Positions 1 to 6,292 of a stretch of 10,376 nt of DNA are shown one piece after another (positions within the stretch are counted from its first letter, which is position 1; each line of letters starts with the position of its first letter). The notes under the pieces are model-generated. The model searched no databases. It was not told the DNA's origin and was given only the letters and a program-made list of their open reading frames with translations. The position numbers and the translations under genes are program-made. The stretch covers positions 1-10,376 of the forward strand of contig CALCHA010000537.1 of assembly GCA_937901265.1 (NCBI GenBank). The letters run 5' to 3'. The stretch is from an uncultured Phycisphaerales bacterium (GTDB lineage Bacteria > Planctomycetota > Phycisphaerae > WQYP01).

Positions 1-1814
1 GCAACGACGATCTCGACCGCCTGCGCCTCGCCACCACCACGTCGCTGATGTCCCGCAAGGACGTCGCCGTCGTCGCCTCCGTCTCCTGCATTTTCGGGTT
101 GGGCTCGCCGGAGGAGTACAAAAAGAAGGTGCTGTCGATCACCAAGGGCGTCCCCTTCAACCGCGAAGACATCCTCCACGCGCTGATCGATCTGCAATAT
201 GACCGCAACGACATCGAGTTCAAGCGCGGCACCTTCCGCGTCCGCGGCGATGTCGTCGAAATTTTTCCCGCCTACGAAACCACCGCCTTCCGCGTTGAAA
301 TGTTCGGCGACGACATCGAAAATATCTGGCACATCAACCCGATCTCCGGCGAGCTGCTCACCGAAGAAAAACAGATCTTCATCTTCCCCGCAAAGCACTA
401 CGTCACCGACGAAAACAACCTCGTCCGCGCGATCGTCGACATCCGGGCGGAACTCGATGAACGCGTCAAACAGCTGCGCATGCAGGGCAAACTCCTCGAA
501 GCCCAGCGGCTCCTCGCACGCACCAAGTATGACCTCGAAATGCTTCACGAAACCGGCATGTGCGCGGGAATCGAAAACTACTCCCGGCACCTCTCCGGCT
601 CGCCCCCGGGGGCCAAACCCAACACCCTCGTCGATTACTTCCCCAAGGATTTCCTCCTGATCATCGACGAATCCCACGTCACCATCCCGCAGATCAACGC
701 CATGCACGCCGGCGACCGCCACCGCAAGGAAACGCTCATCGACCATGGCTTCCGCCTGCCCTCCGCCCTGGACAACCGCCCGATGCGCTTCGAGGAATTC
801 ATGGGCATGTGGAACCAGGTGCTCTTCGTCTCCGCCACGCCGGGCAAATTTGAGCTGGGTCTCACCGGCGGCGAAGTCGTCGAGCAGGTCATCCGCCCCA
901 CCGGGCTGGTGGACCCGCAGATCGAAGTCCGCCCCGCCACCGGCCAGGTCGCAGATCTCATCGCCGAAACCAAGCTCCGCACCGCCCGTGGCGAACGCAC
1001 CCTCGTCACCACGCTCACCAAGCGCCTCGCCGAGGATCTGGCCCACTACATGGCCGAGGCGGGCCTGCGATCGAAATATTTGCACTCCGAAATCCAGACC
1101 TTCGACCGCGTGGAGATTCTGCGCGAGCTGCGCGAAGGGACGTTTGATGTGCTTATTGGGGTCAACCTTTTGCGCGAAGGGCTGGATTTGCCGGAGGTTT
1201 CGATGGTGGCGATTCTGGACGCCGACAAGCAGGGATTTTTGCGAAGCGAAACGTCGCTGATCCAGATGATCGGGCGGTGTGCGCGGAACGTCGGCGCGCA
1301 GGTGTATCTTTACGCCGACGCCATCACCCCCTCGATGCAGCGAGCGATGGATGAAACGAACCGTCGCCGCGGCATTCAGGAAGCGTACAACGTGGAGCAC
1401 GGGATCACGCCGACGACGATTCAAAAAGCGATTCGCCACGGCATCGACGTGGAGCTCAAGGCCCGTCGCACCGCCCGCGAGATGGTGGCCGAATCGGAAG
1501 GGGAATACGACGCTTCGGAGATGCTGCGGATTCTGGAAGACGAAATGCTCTCCGCCGCCGAAAACCTCGAATTCGAAAAGGCCGCCGAGCTGCGCGACAA
1601 GATCAAGCAGGTCAAAGCGAAAGCTGCCACAGCGCCGGCCGCCGCAGGCTCGACGCCTCCGCGTGACGACACCACCGACCTCACGGCCGCCCTCTCGAGC
1701 GCGATGTCGAACCGCATGGCCTCCACGAGCGCGCTGGGCGACACCCCGCGCAAGGCGATGACCCCGCAGCAGAAGAAAGTCCGCCGCGGGCCTAAACGCT
1801 CGCGCGGGCAGTAG
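1..1814 (+). CDS. uvrB: UvrABC system protein B, 5'-truncated by window edge
   Basis: UvrB is the helicase-like damage-verification subunit of nucleotide excision repair: UvrA loads it on DNA and it then recruits UvrC. The frame is open from base 3, giving 603 residues; about 120 N-terminal residues, including the Walker A loop and part of the beta-hairpin, lie outside the window. Visible in order: the conserved VVASVSCIFGLGSPEEY segment (about 70-120), GIENYSRHLSG, helicase motif II DESH (about 667-678), SATPG (about 832-846), the LLREGLDLPE motif (about 1168-1197), an arginine-finger region QMIGRCARN, where the usual form is QTIGRAARN, and a C-terminal UVR motif (about 1519-1620) that binds UvrC. 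A basic, Ala/Ser/Thr-rich tail of about 60 residues follows. Codon use changes inside the gene: C-ending codons dominate before about 1130, G/T-ending ones to about 1540, then C-ending again. Family assignment is certain. Confidence 0.98.
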   Translation, partial: NDDLDRLRLATTTSLMSRKDVAVVASVSCIFGLGSPEEYKKKVLSITKGVPFNREDILHALIDLQYDRNDIEFKRGTFRVRGDVVEIFPAYETTAFRVEMFGDDIENIWHINPISGELLTEEKQIFIFPAKHYVTDENNLVRAIVDIRAELDERVKQLRMQGKLLEAQRLLARTKYDLEMLHETGMCAGIENYSRHLSGSPPGAKPNTLVDYFPKDFLLIIDESHVTIPQINAMHAGDRHRKETLIDHGFRLPSALDNRPMRFEEFMGMWNQVLFVSATPGKFELGLTGGEVVEQVIRPTGLVDPQIEVRPATGQVADLIAETKLRTARGERTLVTTLTKRLAEDLAHYMAEAGLRSKYLHSEIQTFDRVEILRELREGTFDVLIGVNLLREGLDLPEVSMVAILDADKQGFLRSETSLIQMIGRCARNVGAQVYLYADAITPSMQRAMDETNRRRGIQEAYNVEHGITPTTIQKAIRHGIDVELKARRTAREMVAESEGEYDASEMLRILEDEMLSAAENLEFEKAAELRDKIKQVKAKAATAPAAAGSTPPRDDTTDLTAALSSAMSNRMASTSALGDTPRKAMTPQQKKVRRGPKRSRGQ

Positions 1815-1820
1815 CACCCG

Positions 1821-2324
1821 TTAATCGCGCCGCGCCGTTTTCCCCTGCTCGCGACGCGCAACCAAAGCCGTCAGTTGAATAATTGATTCCTGGTCCTTCG
1901 CGCGGTTGACATGCTTCTTAATAGCCAACAAATCATCCAGCGAAATCGTGAGCAATCGCAACTCGCCACTGCGAAAAACCACCCCCCGCGCCTCCAGCGT
2001 TTCAAATCCCCCAAACGGTTCAACATACCCCAGCAAATCCAACGGCATCAGCTCCGTGTCGAAGGTGAAATTTGTACCCATCGCCAACGTTCGTTCATCG
2101 AGGATGAAGGGCAAATCCTTCGGGGCCCCGCGCAACGTCGGCTGCAATTCCTTCAACGCCGCCACAACCCTCACCAGGTTCTCCGGCGTCCGCCGATAAC
2201 AAAAGTCCACGTCATACGTCACCCGCGAACTGCCATGCAGCAACTCCGCCTGTCCCCCGATCACCATGAAGTCCGCCCCGTGCCGCTGAAAAATTTCCGC
2301 AATCTGCTCAAATTCTTCGTTCAT
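1821..2324 (-). CDS. nucleotidyltransferase-fold protein (AbiEii/MNT-like)
   Basis: A 167-aa protein with the pattern of a minimal nucleotidyltransferase: FMVIGGQAELLHG (residues 19-31) gives the GG motif, YDVDF (37-41) gives the paired acidic residues D38 and D40, and MPLDLLG carries a third acid, D96. The C-terminal KKHVNRAKDQESI (136-148) matches the basic helix common in AbiEii-like and related stand-alone nucleotidyltransferases. Family members transfer nucleotides to proteins or tRNA, and some are toxins or antitoxins; nothing here fixes the substrate. The ATG at 2324 lies inside the 3' end of the upstream 70-aa gene (17-bp overlap), which implies translational coupling. The stop codon is 6 bp from the convergent end of uvrB, with no room for a terminator. 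Fold assignment is strong, biological role unknown. Confidence 0.85.
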   Translation of the reverse strand: MNEEFEQIAEIFQRHGADFMVIGGQAELLHGSSRVTYDVDFCYRRTPENLVRVVAALKELQPTLRGAPKDLPFILDERTLAMGTNFTFDTELMPLDLLGYVEPFGGFETLEARGVVFRSGELRLLTISLDDLLAIKKHVNRAKDQESIIQLTALVARREQGKTARRD

Positions 2325-2520
2325 GTCCCGCCGCCCCTATGGCCCTCACGCGCAAGGCACTCCTCCGCGCCCGCCCTCCCATCGCAATCCGCTCCGCTAC
2401 CGGCATTTCCATCAACCTATCGAGCAGCGAAAAATCCACCCCATTCTCATCCTGCTCCCCGTAATACTTCGGGTCCGCAAGCTTCTTCAAATACGCTTCT
2501 TGTTCCGGCGTCAGTTCCAT
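2308..2520 (-). CDS. small 70-aa protein preceding the nucleotidyltransferase
   Basis: A charged 70-residue protein beginning MELTPEQEAYLKKLADPKYY. The middle part, FSLLDRLMEMPVAERIAMGG (30-49), resembles the short SL(I/L)-x-LPVxERL-type segment of small proteins that often sit directly upstream of stand-alone nucleotidyltransferases; this is recollection of a pattern, not a search. The C-terminus is Arg-rich (GGRARRSALRVRA). It overlaps the nucleotidyltransferase gene by 17 bp. The longer in-frame reading upstream is low-complexity Gly/Arg and has no plausible start, so the ATG at 2520 is chosen. There is no Shine-Dalgarno sequence; instead a TACAAT hexamer ends 6 nt before the ATG, suggesting a leaderless message. 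It may be the partner, possibly the antitoxin or chaperone, of the nucleotidyltransferase. Function unproven. Confidence 0.7.
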   Translation of the reverse strand: MELTPEQEAYLKKLADPKYYGEQDENGVDFSLLDRLMEMPVAERIAMGGRARRSALRVRAIGAAGHERRI

Positions 2521-2526
2521 GCCCGT

Positions 2527-2532
2527 ATTGTA
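2527..2532 (-). promoter_or_regulatory. -10-like box TACAAT placed for a leaderless transcript
   Basis: Read on the minus strand, TACAAT (5 of 6 to TATAAT) ends exactly 6 nt before the ATG at 2520, so transcription would begin at or next to the start codon. No convincing -35 is seen; the hexamer 17 nt upstream, TGCGGA, is poor. The same spacing recurs at three other genes in the window. Confidence 0.5.
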
Positions 2533-2621
2533 GCAACTCGCAGCGCGATTCCGCACACCCTTACCGCCCTCGTCAGCGTCCGCCAGATCCGCCGCAGCGA
2601 TTCTCCCGCTACAGCGCCGCC

Positions 2622-3938
2622 TCAGCGATTCCCCTGGGGCAAGCCAAGCTCGGCCGGCAAGGAGACTTCGCCCGGTCCCCTGCCCGCCGCTGGCACCGGC
2701 ACATCCTTGAACTCGAAGGCCACCCAGCGCGTGCCCACCTTCGAGGTCGCCGCCGTGAAGATCGCCTTCAGCGGCAGCTTGAGCGGGCCCGCCGTCACGG
2801 TCGCCGACACCAGCCCGTCGGCCTGTCCGTCCCACAGAATGACGCCCGCCGCATCTTCCACCCGTATCGACACGGGGATATACGTATAGGGCACCCCACC
2901 GCCCCCGATCTTCTGCACGTTCACCACCCACTTCCTCCCGCGCATCTCCCCCGCCCAGATCCGCCACGCACGGCCGCCGGCGATCACCGGATCGCTTTGC
3001 ACCGCGGTCACTTCCTTCAGCTCCACGCGCTCCCGCTCCAGCGCTTCGAGCACCTGCATTCGCCCGCTGATCGTCACCTTCCGCCGGGCACCCGGCGGCG
3101 CGGGAAAACTCAGCGCCGTGTTGAGCTCCGGCAGCGCCGGTTCCACCCCGGCAAATGAATGGGCCCGCGCGGTGGGTCGCACATACAGCACCTGTCCCTC
3201 ATCATCGACGATCTTCTCGATCTCCGGCATCCCGCAGCGCACCAGCCGCAGCCGCGGATCGCCACGAAAGCCATACTCCAACTTGATCGTCGGCCGCGGA
3301 TCCTCCACGGCCCGCGGGGCCCCGTTGACCATCACCAGCCGCGTCTCCCGCGCCATCCCCACATAAAACAGATAATCCCCCGCCACCGTCTCGGTCCAGT
3401 CCCCATCAATCGGCCCCAGCCCGCCCGGCCGCATCGGCCCCGCCTGAAGCAGCACCTTCCCCTCCGAATTCTGCACGTGCAACGACGCCTGCCGCTCCAG
3501 CGCCATGAAGACGTCCCACAGTGGCCGCTCCTGGGCGGTGAGCGTCCACGGCCCGGCCTTGGGGGAACCGGGCCAGGTCGTCCAGGCCACGCCCGTCGCC
3601 TTGGAAAACGCCGCCGCCAGATCCTCGATTCCCGCTCCTTTGACCTCCAGCGACACCGGCGGCGGATGGACCATGTTCTCCAGTTCCAAGCGCTCAATCT
3701 GCTGGGCTAACCGCGCCTTCACCTCCGCATCGGTCGTGCCTTTGGCCAACTGGCGCAAGGTCTCCACATCGGGCCATGTCGCCTTCTCCAGCGATCGCTG
3801 CGCCGCCTCGCGCTGCGCGAACACCTCGCTCGAAAGCCCCGTGAGCACCCCGTCCCACTGCCTTGCCGGCTGCGTGGCCTGCCCGCGCACCGCTCCCGCC
3901 AGCACCAGCACCGCCGCCGCTGCTATCCGCATGTGCAT
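2622..3938 (-). CDS. secreted protein with HEAT-like N-terminus and STN-like segment, function unknown
   Basis: A 438-aa protein. The ATG at 3938 is chosen because AGGAGG lies 5 nt upstream (3949-3944); a GTG start at 3962 would add eight charged residues before the signal peptide. Residues 4-20 (RIAAAAVLVLAGAVRGQ) form a signal peptide, with cleavage probably just after. Residues 33-90 are helical with FAQREAAQRSLEKA, resembling the degenerate HEAT-type repeat (FxxREAAxxxL) common in planctomycete exported proteins. Residues about 95-165 (VSLEVKGAGIEDLAAAF, then WDVFMALERQ) resemble a short secretin/TonB N-terminal (STN-like) fold. The rest looks beta-rich, ends near a Gly/Pro-rich tail, and has no catalytic motif I recognise. 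It lies 99 bp downstream of the dehydratase operon on the same strand; no promoter is visible in that gap. A cell-surface or periplasmic role is inferred from the signal peptide only. Confidence 0.8.
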   Translation of the reverse strand: MHMRIAAAAVLVLAGAVRGQATQPARQWDGVLTGLSSEVFAQREAAQRSLEKATWPDVETLRQLAKGTTDAEVKARLAQQIERLELENMVHPPPVSLEVKGAGIEDLAAAFSKATGVAWTTWPGSPKAGPWTLTAQERPLWDVFMALERQASLHVQNSEGKVLLQAGPMRPGGLGPIDGDWTETVAGDYLFYVGMARETRLVMVNGAPRAVEDPRPTIKLEYGFRGDPRLRLVRCGMPEIEKIVDDEGQVLYVRPTARAHSFAGVEPALPELNTALSFPAPPGARRKVTISGRMQVLEALERERVELKEVTAVQSDPVIAGGRAWRIWAGEMRGRKWVVNVQKIGGGGVPYTYIPVSIRVEDAAGVILWDGQADGLVSATVTAGPLKLPLKAIFTAATSKVGTRWVAFEFKDVPVPAAGRGPGEVSLPAELGLPQGNR

Positions 3939-3943
3939 CCGCG

Positions 3944-3949
3944 CCTCCT
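3944..3949 (-). promoter_or_regulatory. Shine-Dalgarno site AGGAGG that fixes the secreted protein's start
   Basis: A perfect AGGAGG on the minus strand, 5 nt before the ATG at 3938. It decides against the upstream GTG at 3962, and the resulting protein begins directly with a signal peptide. Confidence 0.75.
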
Positions 3950-4037
3950 CACTGCCCCTCACCCTCTGACGCCTCCGCTCTCCGAAAGTTCCCCACGCCC
4001 TGCATCACCCGCGCGGCCCACCCCTCGCACTGCCGCC

Positions 4038-4550
4038 TCACCCCGGCATCGCCAGGTTCAAATCGCGGCGATAGGTCTCAAACAGCTCCATGAACTGCGC
4101 GTTAAAGACGAAGTTGAAGTCTGGAAACCTGGTGCCGGCCATGTTGTTGTCGATGTGCGAGAACATCATATCGATCGTGCCGACGGGCAGTTCCTGGAGG
4201 GCTCCGGCGATGGAGGTGCGGACGGTGATGGTGCCCTCGATGGAGGCCCCCTGCTCGGTGACGTTGACGATTTTCGCCGCATAGACCACTTGGTCGCCGG
4301 GACGCACCAACCGCGAAAAAGTCGCCTTGTTGATCTTGGCGAGGATGACCTTTTCCCGGAAGCTGCGCGCCGCGCCGACGAGGATGCCGGAGGTCTGGGC
4401 CATGCCTTCGATCATCAGCGAGGCGGGCATGACGGGGATGCCCGGGACGTGGTCGTGGAGGTGTTCCTCGGCCAGCGACACGTTTTTCACGGCGCGCGCG
4501 GCAACGTTGACTTCAAAGTGCTCGAACTTGTCGATCCAGATCCAGCGCAT
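4038..4550 (-). CDS. hotdog-fold 3-hydroxyacyl-ACP dehydratase-like protein (second of pair)
   Basis: A 170-aa FabZ/FabA-type hotdog protein that would dehydrate 3-hydroxyacyl chains carried on an acyl carrier protein. The catalytic region is HVPGIPVMPASLMIEGMAQ, with His34 and Glu48 in the places of the FabZ His/Glu pair; the usual HFPG...PGVL reads HVPG...PASL. The N-terminus MRWIWIDKFEHFEV and the C-terminal part (MMFSHIDNN, then FPDFNFVF) lie outside the FabZ core and look typical of a planctomycete subfamily. The frame stays open to an ATG at 4589, but the extra 13 residues (MKHETRNSKLETR) are encoded by the intergenic GAAACTCG-type repeat, so the ATG at 4550 is preferred; it has only a weak GGAAA ribosome site. 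It is the last gene of the dehydratase-ACP-dehydratase operon, 84 bp after the ACP gene. Confidence 0.87.
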   Translation of the reverse strand: MRWIWIDKFEHFEVNVAARAVKNVSLAEEHLHDHVPGIPVMPASLMIEGMAQTSGILVGAARSFREKVILAKINKATFSRLVRPGDQVVYAAKIVNVTEQGASIEGTITVRTSIAGALQELPVGTIDMMFSHIDNNMAGTRFPDFNFVFNAQFMELFETYRRDLNLAMPG

Positions 4551-4551
4551 C

Positions 4552-4634
4552 CGAGTTTCCAGCTTCGAGTTTCGAGTTTCATGTTTCAAATTTCGAGCGG
4601 TTCTTGAAACTCGAAACGTCGGCCTTGAAACTCG
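4552..4634. repeat. GAAACTCG/CGAGTTTC repeat cluster with 12-bp inverted repeat
   Basis: The spacer between the ACP gene and the second dehydratase gene is almost wholly built of 7-8-base units: CGAGTTTC at 4552-4559 and 4573-4580, CGAGTTT at 4566-4572, variants ATGTTTC and AAATTTC at about 4581-4594, and the opposite orientation GAAACTCGAAAC at 4606-4617 and GAAACTCG at 4627-4634. GTTTCGAGTTTC (4569-4580) is the exact reverse complement of 4606-4617, giving a 12-bp perfect stem with a 25-nt loop. The array begins against the ACP stop codon and ends one base before the next ATG. It is far more AT-rich than its surroundings. I recall similar runs between genes in other planctomycete-type genomes; its function is unknown. 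Confidence 0.85.
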
Positions 4635-5024
4635 TCAGGGGTTGACCTTGGTCATGACGTAGCTCACGAGCGTGTCGACCGTGAAGACGTCGCGGAAGTT
4701 GTTGATGTCGGGATCCGCTTCGAAGGTCGAGAGATCGGCGAAGGGCATGCGGAGGCGCAGCTCGGCGAGGCCCTTGGGGGTCATTTTGTTGTTCTGCACG
4801 AACTCGGGATTGGAGAAGATATTTTCCGGCGTGAGTTCGCCCTTGGGGATCTTGATGCCGAAGGCTTTCTCGAGCTGGAACTGGATGTCGAGATAGTCGA
4901 TGGATTCCGCGCCAAGGTCTTCGGAGAGCTTGGCCTGCGGGGTGACCTCGTCGTCGTCGACGGCGAGAGCGGTGGTGAGGACGTCCTTGACCTTGGCGAA
5001 AACTTCATCACGGGACATGGGCAT
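4635..5024 (-). CDS. extended acyl carrier protein (129 aa)
   Basis: An acyl carrier protein that would hold a growing acyl chain on a 4'-phosphopantetheine arm. The attachment site is Ser41 in DLGAESIDYLDI, followed by the recognition helix FQLEKAFGIKIP; the usual DSL motif is replaced by ESI. Standard AcpP is about 78 residues; this one has roughly 50 extra, rich in polar and acidic residues (ENIFSNPEFVQNNKMTPKG, then LRMPFADLSTFEADPD), before a closing FTVDTLVSYVM helix like the last helix of AcpP. It is thus a carrier with an insertion between its last helices rather than a simple tail. GGAG (5035-5032) lies 7 nt before the ATG at 5024, supporting that start over the second Met. It lies 23 bp after the first dehydratase gene and 84 bp before the second. 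A dedicated carrier for these enzymes is likely. Confidence 0.93.
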   Translation of the reverse strand: MPMSRDEVFAKVKDVLTTALAVDDDEVTPQAKLSEDLGAESIDYLDIQFQLEKAFGIKIPKGELTPENIFSNPEFVQNNKMTPKGLAELRLRMPFADLSTFEADPDINNFRDVFTVDTLVSYVMTKVNP

Positions 5025-5047
5025 GGTGCGACTCCGAAGAAGGGGGA

Positions 5048-5569
5048 CTAGCTTGCGGAACCGACGCCGCGGGTGGAAGCGCCGACTGCCGGGGTCCGTT
5101 GGGTGAAGATCTGCCAGCGTTCGCGCTGGACAGCGAGGGAACGTTGATCGGTGCCGGCCAGGCCGGGATTGTCGGTGGCGAGGTTGAGGTGGAAAAGCTC
5201 GATCCGGGCGGTGATGGCGGTTTGGCCGTTGACGGCTCCTTTGACTTTGAAATCGGAGCGGTGGGGGGCGATATCGACTGCGTCGGCGGTGAGGGTGAGG
5301 GTCTGGCCGGGGGAGACGAAGGTGCCATAGCGGACGCCGCGGGCTTCTTTCAGGAGGATCAGGGAGTGTGCGAAATCGAAGGCTTCGCGGATCAGCCAGG
5401 CGGCGGTCTGCACGGCGGCTTCAAGCATCAGGACGCCGGGGAGCACGGGAAAGCCGGGGAAGTGGTCGGCGAGGTATTCCTCAGCCATCGAGACATTTTT
5501 CGCCATCACGATGCGTTTTCGCGGCTCGATGTCGAGAAGATGATCAACAAGGATGAATTTCACGAGCAT
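5048..5569 (-). CDS. FabZ-like 3-hydroxyacyl-ACP dehydratase (first of pair)
   Basis: A 173-aa hotdog protein closer to canonical FabZ than its partner. The active-site segment HFPGFPVLPGVLMLEAAVQ carries His36 and Glu50. The N-terminus MLVKFILVDHLLDIEP and the segment KNVSMAEEYLADHFPG match the family; the C-terminal 35 residues (after about LFHLNLATDNPG) are polar and variable. It is the first gene of the operon with the ACP and the second dehydratase. No Shine-Dalgarno site precedes the ATG at 5569, but a good sigma-70-like promoter lies about 70-95 bp upstream. Two dehydratases flanking one ACP suggest either a heterodimeric enzyme or two dehydrations of different chain length or geometry; the sequence does not distinguish these. 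Confidence 0.92.
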   Translation of the reverse strand: MLVKFILVDHLLDIEPRKRIVMAKNVSMAEEYLADHFPGFPVLPGVLMLEAAVQTAAWLIREAFDFAHSLILLKEARGVRYGTFVSPGQTLTLTADAVDIAPHRSDFKVKGAVNGQTAITARIELFHLNLATDNPGLAGTDQRSLAVQRERWQIFTQRTPAVGASTRGVGSAS

Positions 5570-5596
5570 CCGCGGTCAAGGGGCGACGGAGACGGA

Positions 5597-5610
5597 CCCT
5601 GTGCGCAGGG
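5597..5610 (-). other. small hairpin in the leader of the dehydratase-ACP operon
   Basis: CCCTG and CAGGG form a 5-bp stem with a 4-nt loop, within the roughly 60-nt untranslated leader expected from the promoter upstream. It may affect translation of the first dehydratase, which has no visible ribosome binding site. Weak support. Confidence 0.3.
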
Positions 5611-5637
5611 CTTCTCCAGCCGCGTGGAAAGCCCACC

Positions 5638-5666
5638 TTTGTAACGAACCTGCCGCCGTTTGACAA
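5638..5666 (-). promoter_or_regulatory. sigma-70-like promoter for the dehydratase-ACP operon
   Basis: On the minus strand, TTGTCA (5666-5661; 5 of 6 to TTGACA) is followed after exactly 17 nt by TACAAA (5643-5638; 4 of 6). Transcription would begin near 5631 and leave a leader of about 60 nt before the ATG at 5569. It lies back to back with the promoter for the membrane-protein gene. Confidence 0.55.
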
Positions 5667-5680
5667 GCGGCAGCCTGCCG

Positions 5681-5709
5681 TTGCGACGGGGGAGGCGGGG
5701 ACGTAGACT
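5681..5709 (+). promoter_or_regulatory. promoter for the DUF4149-nth pair, leaderless arrangement
   Basis: TTGCGA (5681-5686) and TAGACT (5704-5709) are 17 nt apart. The -10-like box ends exactly 6 nt before a GTG at 5716, so the message would start at that codon. This divergent promoter's -35 lies 14 bp from the -35 of the oppositely directed dehydratase promoter. A 7-bp inverted repeat (CTGCCGC 5650-5656, GCGGCAG 5667-5673) lies between the two -10 boxes and overlaps the minus-strand promoter, so it could be an operator. Confidence 0.5.
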
Positions 5710-5715
5710 TGGGCC

Positions 5716-6288
5716 GTGGGCATGCGATCGATTTATTGGCGGCGAGGGGCGGGGGTGGCGTGGTGGCTGGGGATGGCGGCCTACTTTGGGGGGATGCTGG
5801 CGCTGGCGGTGGCGGCACCGATGGTCTTCCGCACGACCCGCACCGCGCACGTGTCCATGCCCGGCATCACCTCCCCGCCGCTGGACATGGCCAACGAGAC
5901 CGGGGGCGAGATTTTCGGCAACATGCTCAACGCCTTTGCGTATGTCGAGGTGGCGGCGCTGTTCCTGCTGCTGGTGGGGTTGCTGGTGCGGCTGCGGCGG
6001 CCGACGCGAGGGGCGCATGTGCTGGCGGTGCTTTATGTGCTGCTGGGGCTGACGGCCTTGGCGGATCTGGGCTACGTGCGGCCGAAGGTGTGGACGACGC
6101 GCGAGCGGGTGCGGGAACTCGCCGCGACCGCACCGGCGGTGGCGACGTTCGCTCCACCCGAGAAGCAGACCTTTGATCAATTGCACGTGCTCTCGGAGCG
6201 GCTGGGGCAGGTGAAATTCTGGCTGCTGCTGGGGATGCTGGTGATTTCCGCACCGGCGGTGGATGGGGCGCGGCGCGAGGAGGGGTAA
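5716..6288 (+). CDS. DUF4149/TMEM205-like membrane protein
   Basis: A 190-aa integral membrane protein. Hydrophobic segments lie at about residues 13-36, 72-93, 101-117 and 168-182. Between the first two is a soluble stretch with GGEIFGNMLNAFAYVEV, and before the last is FDQLHVLSERLGQVKFWLLL; both match the conserved G-x-I/V-F and F-xx-LH-x-S segments of DUF4149 (TMEM205-like) proteins, whose function is unknown. The start is uncertain: GTG at 5716 fits a -10-like box 6 nt upstream, while ATG at 5722 gives a protein two residues shorter; neither has a good ribosome site. Its stop is 4 bp before nth, so the two are probably co-transcribed, although no functional link is evident. Confidence 0.75.
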   Translation: MGMRSIYWRRGAGVAWWLGMAAYFGGMLALAVAAPMVFRTTRTAHVSMPGITSPPLDMANETGGEIFGNMLNAFAYVEVAALFLLLVGLLVRLRRPTRGAHVLAVLYVLLGLTALADLGYVRPKVWTTRERVRELAATAPAVATFAPPEKQTFDQLHVLSERLGQVKFWLLLGMLVISAPAVDGARREEG

Positions 6289-6292
6289 GGCG

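Noticed and set aside
1911..3158. Long plus-strand open frame (415 codons) opposite the nucleotidyltransferase and secreted-protein genes
   Set aside because: Low-complexity His/Arg/Pro-rich translation, antisense to well-supported genes; a by-product of high GC.
4551..4589. Thirteen-residue N-terminal extension of the second dehydratase (MKHETRNSKLETR)
   Set aside because: Encoded by the repeat units of the intergenic array; the family-like N-terminus begins at the ATG at 4550.
4552..4634. CRISPR array
   Set aside because: Units are 7-8 bases, in both orientations and without spacers; no cas genes.
5660..5665. Perfect TTGACA on the plus strand as a -35 element
   Set aside because: No -10-like hexamer lies 16-18 nt downstream; the overlapping minus-strand TTGTCA has a fitting -10.
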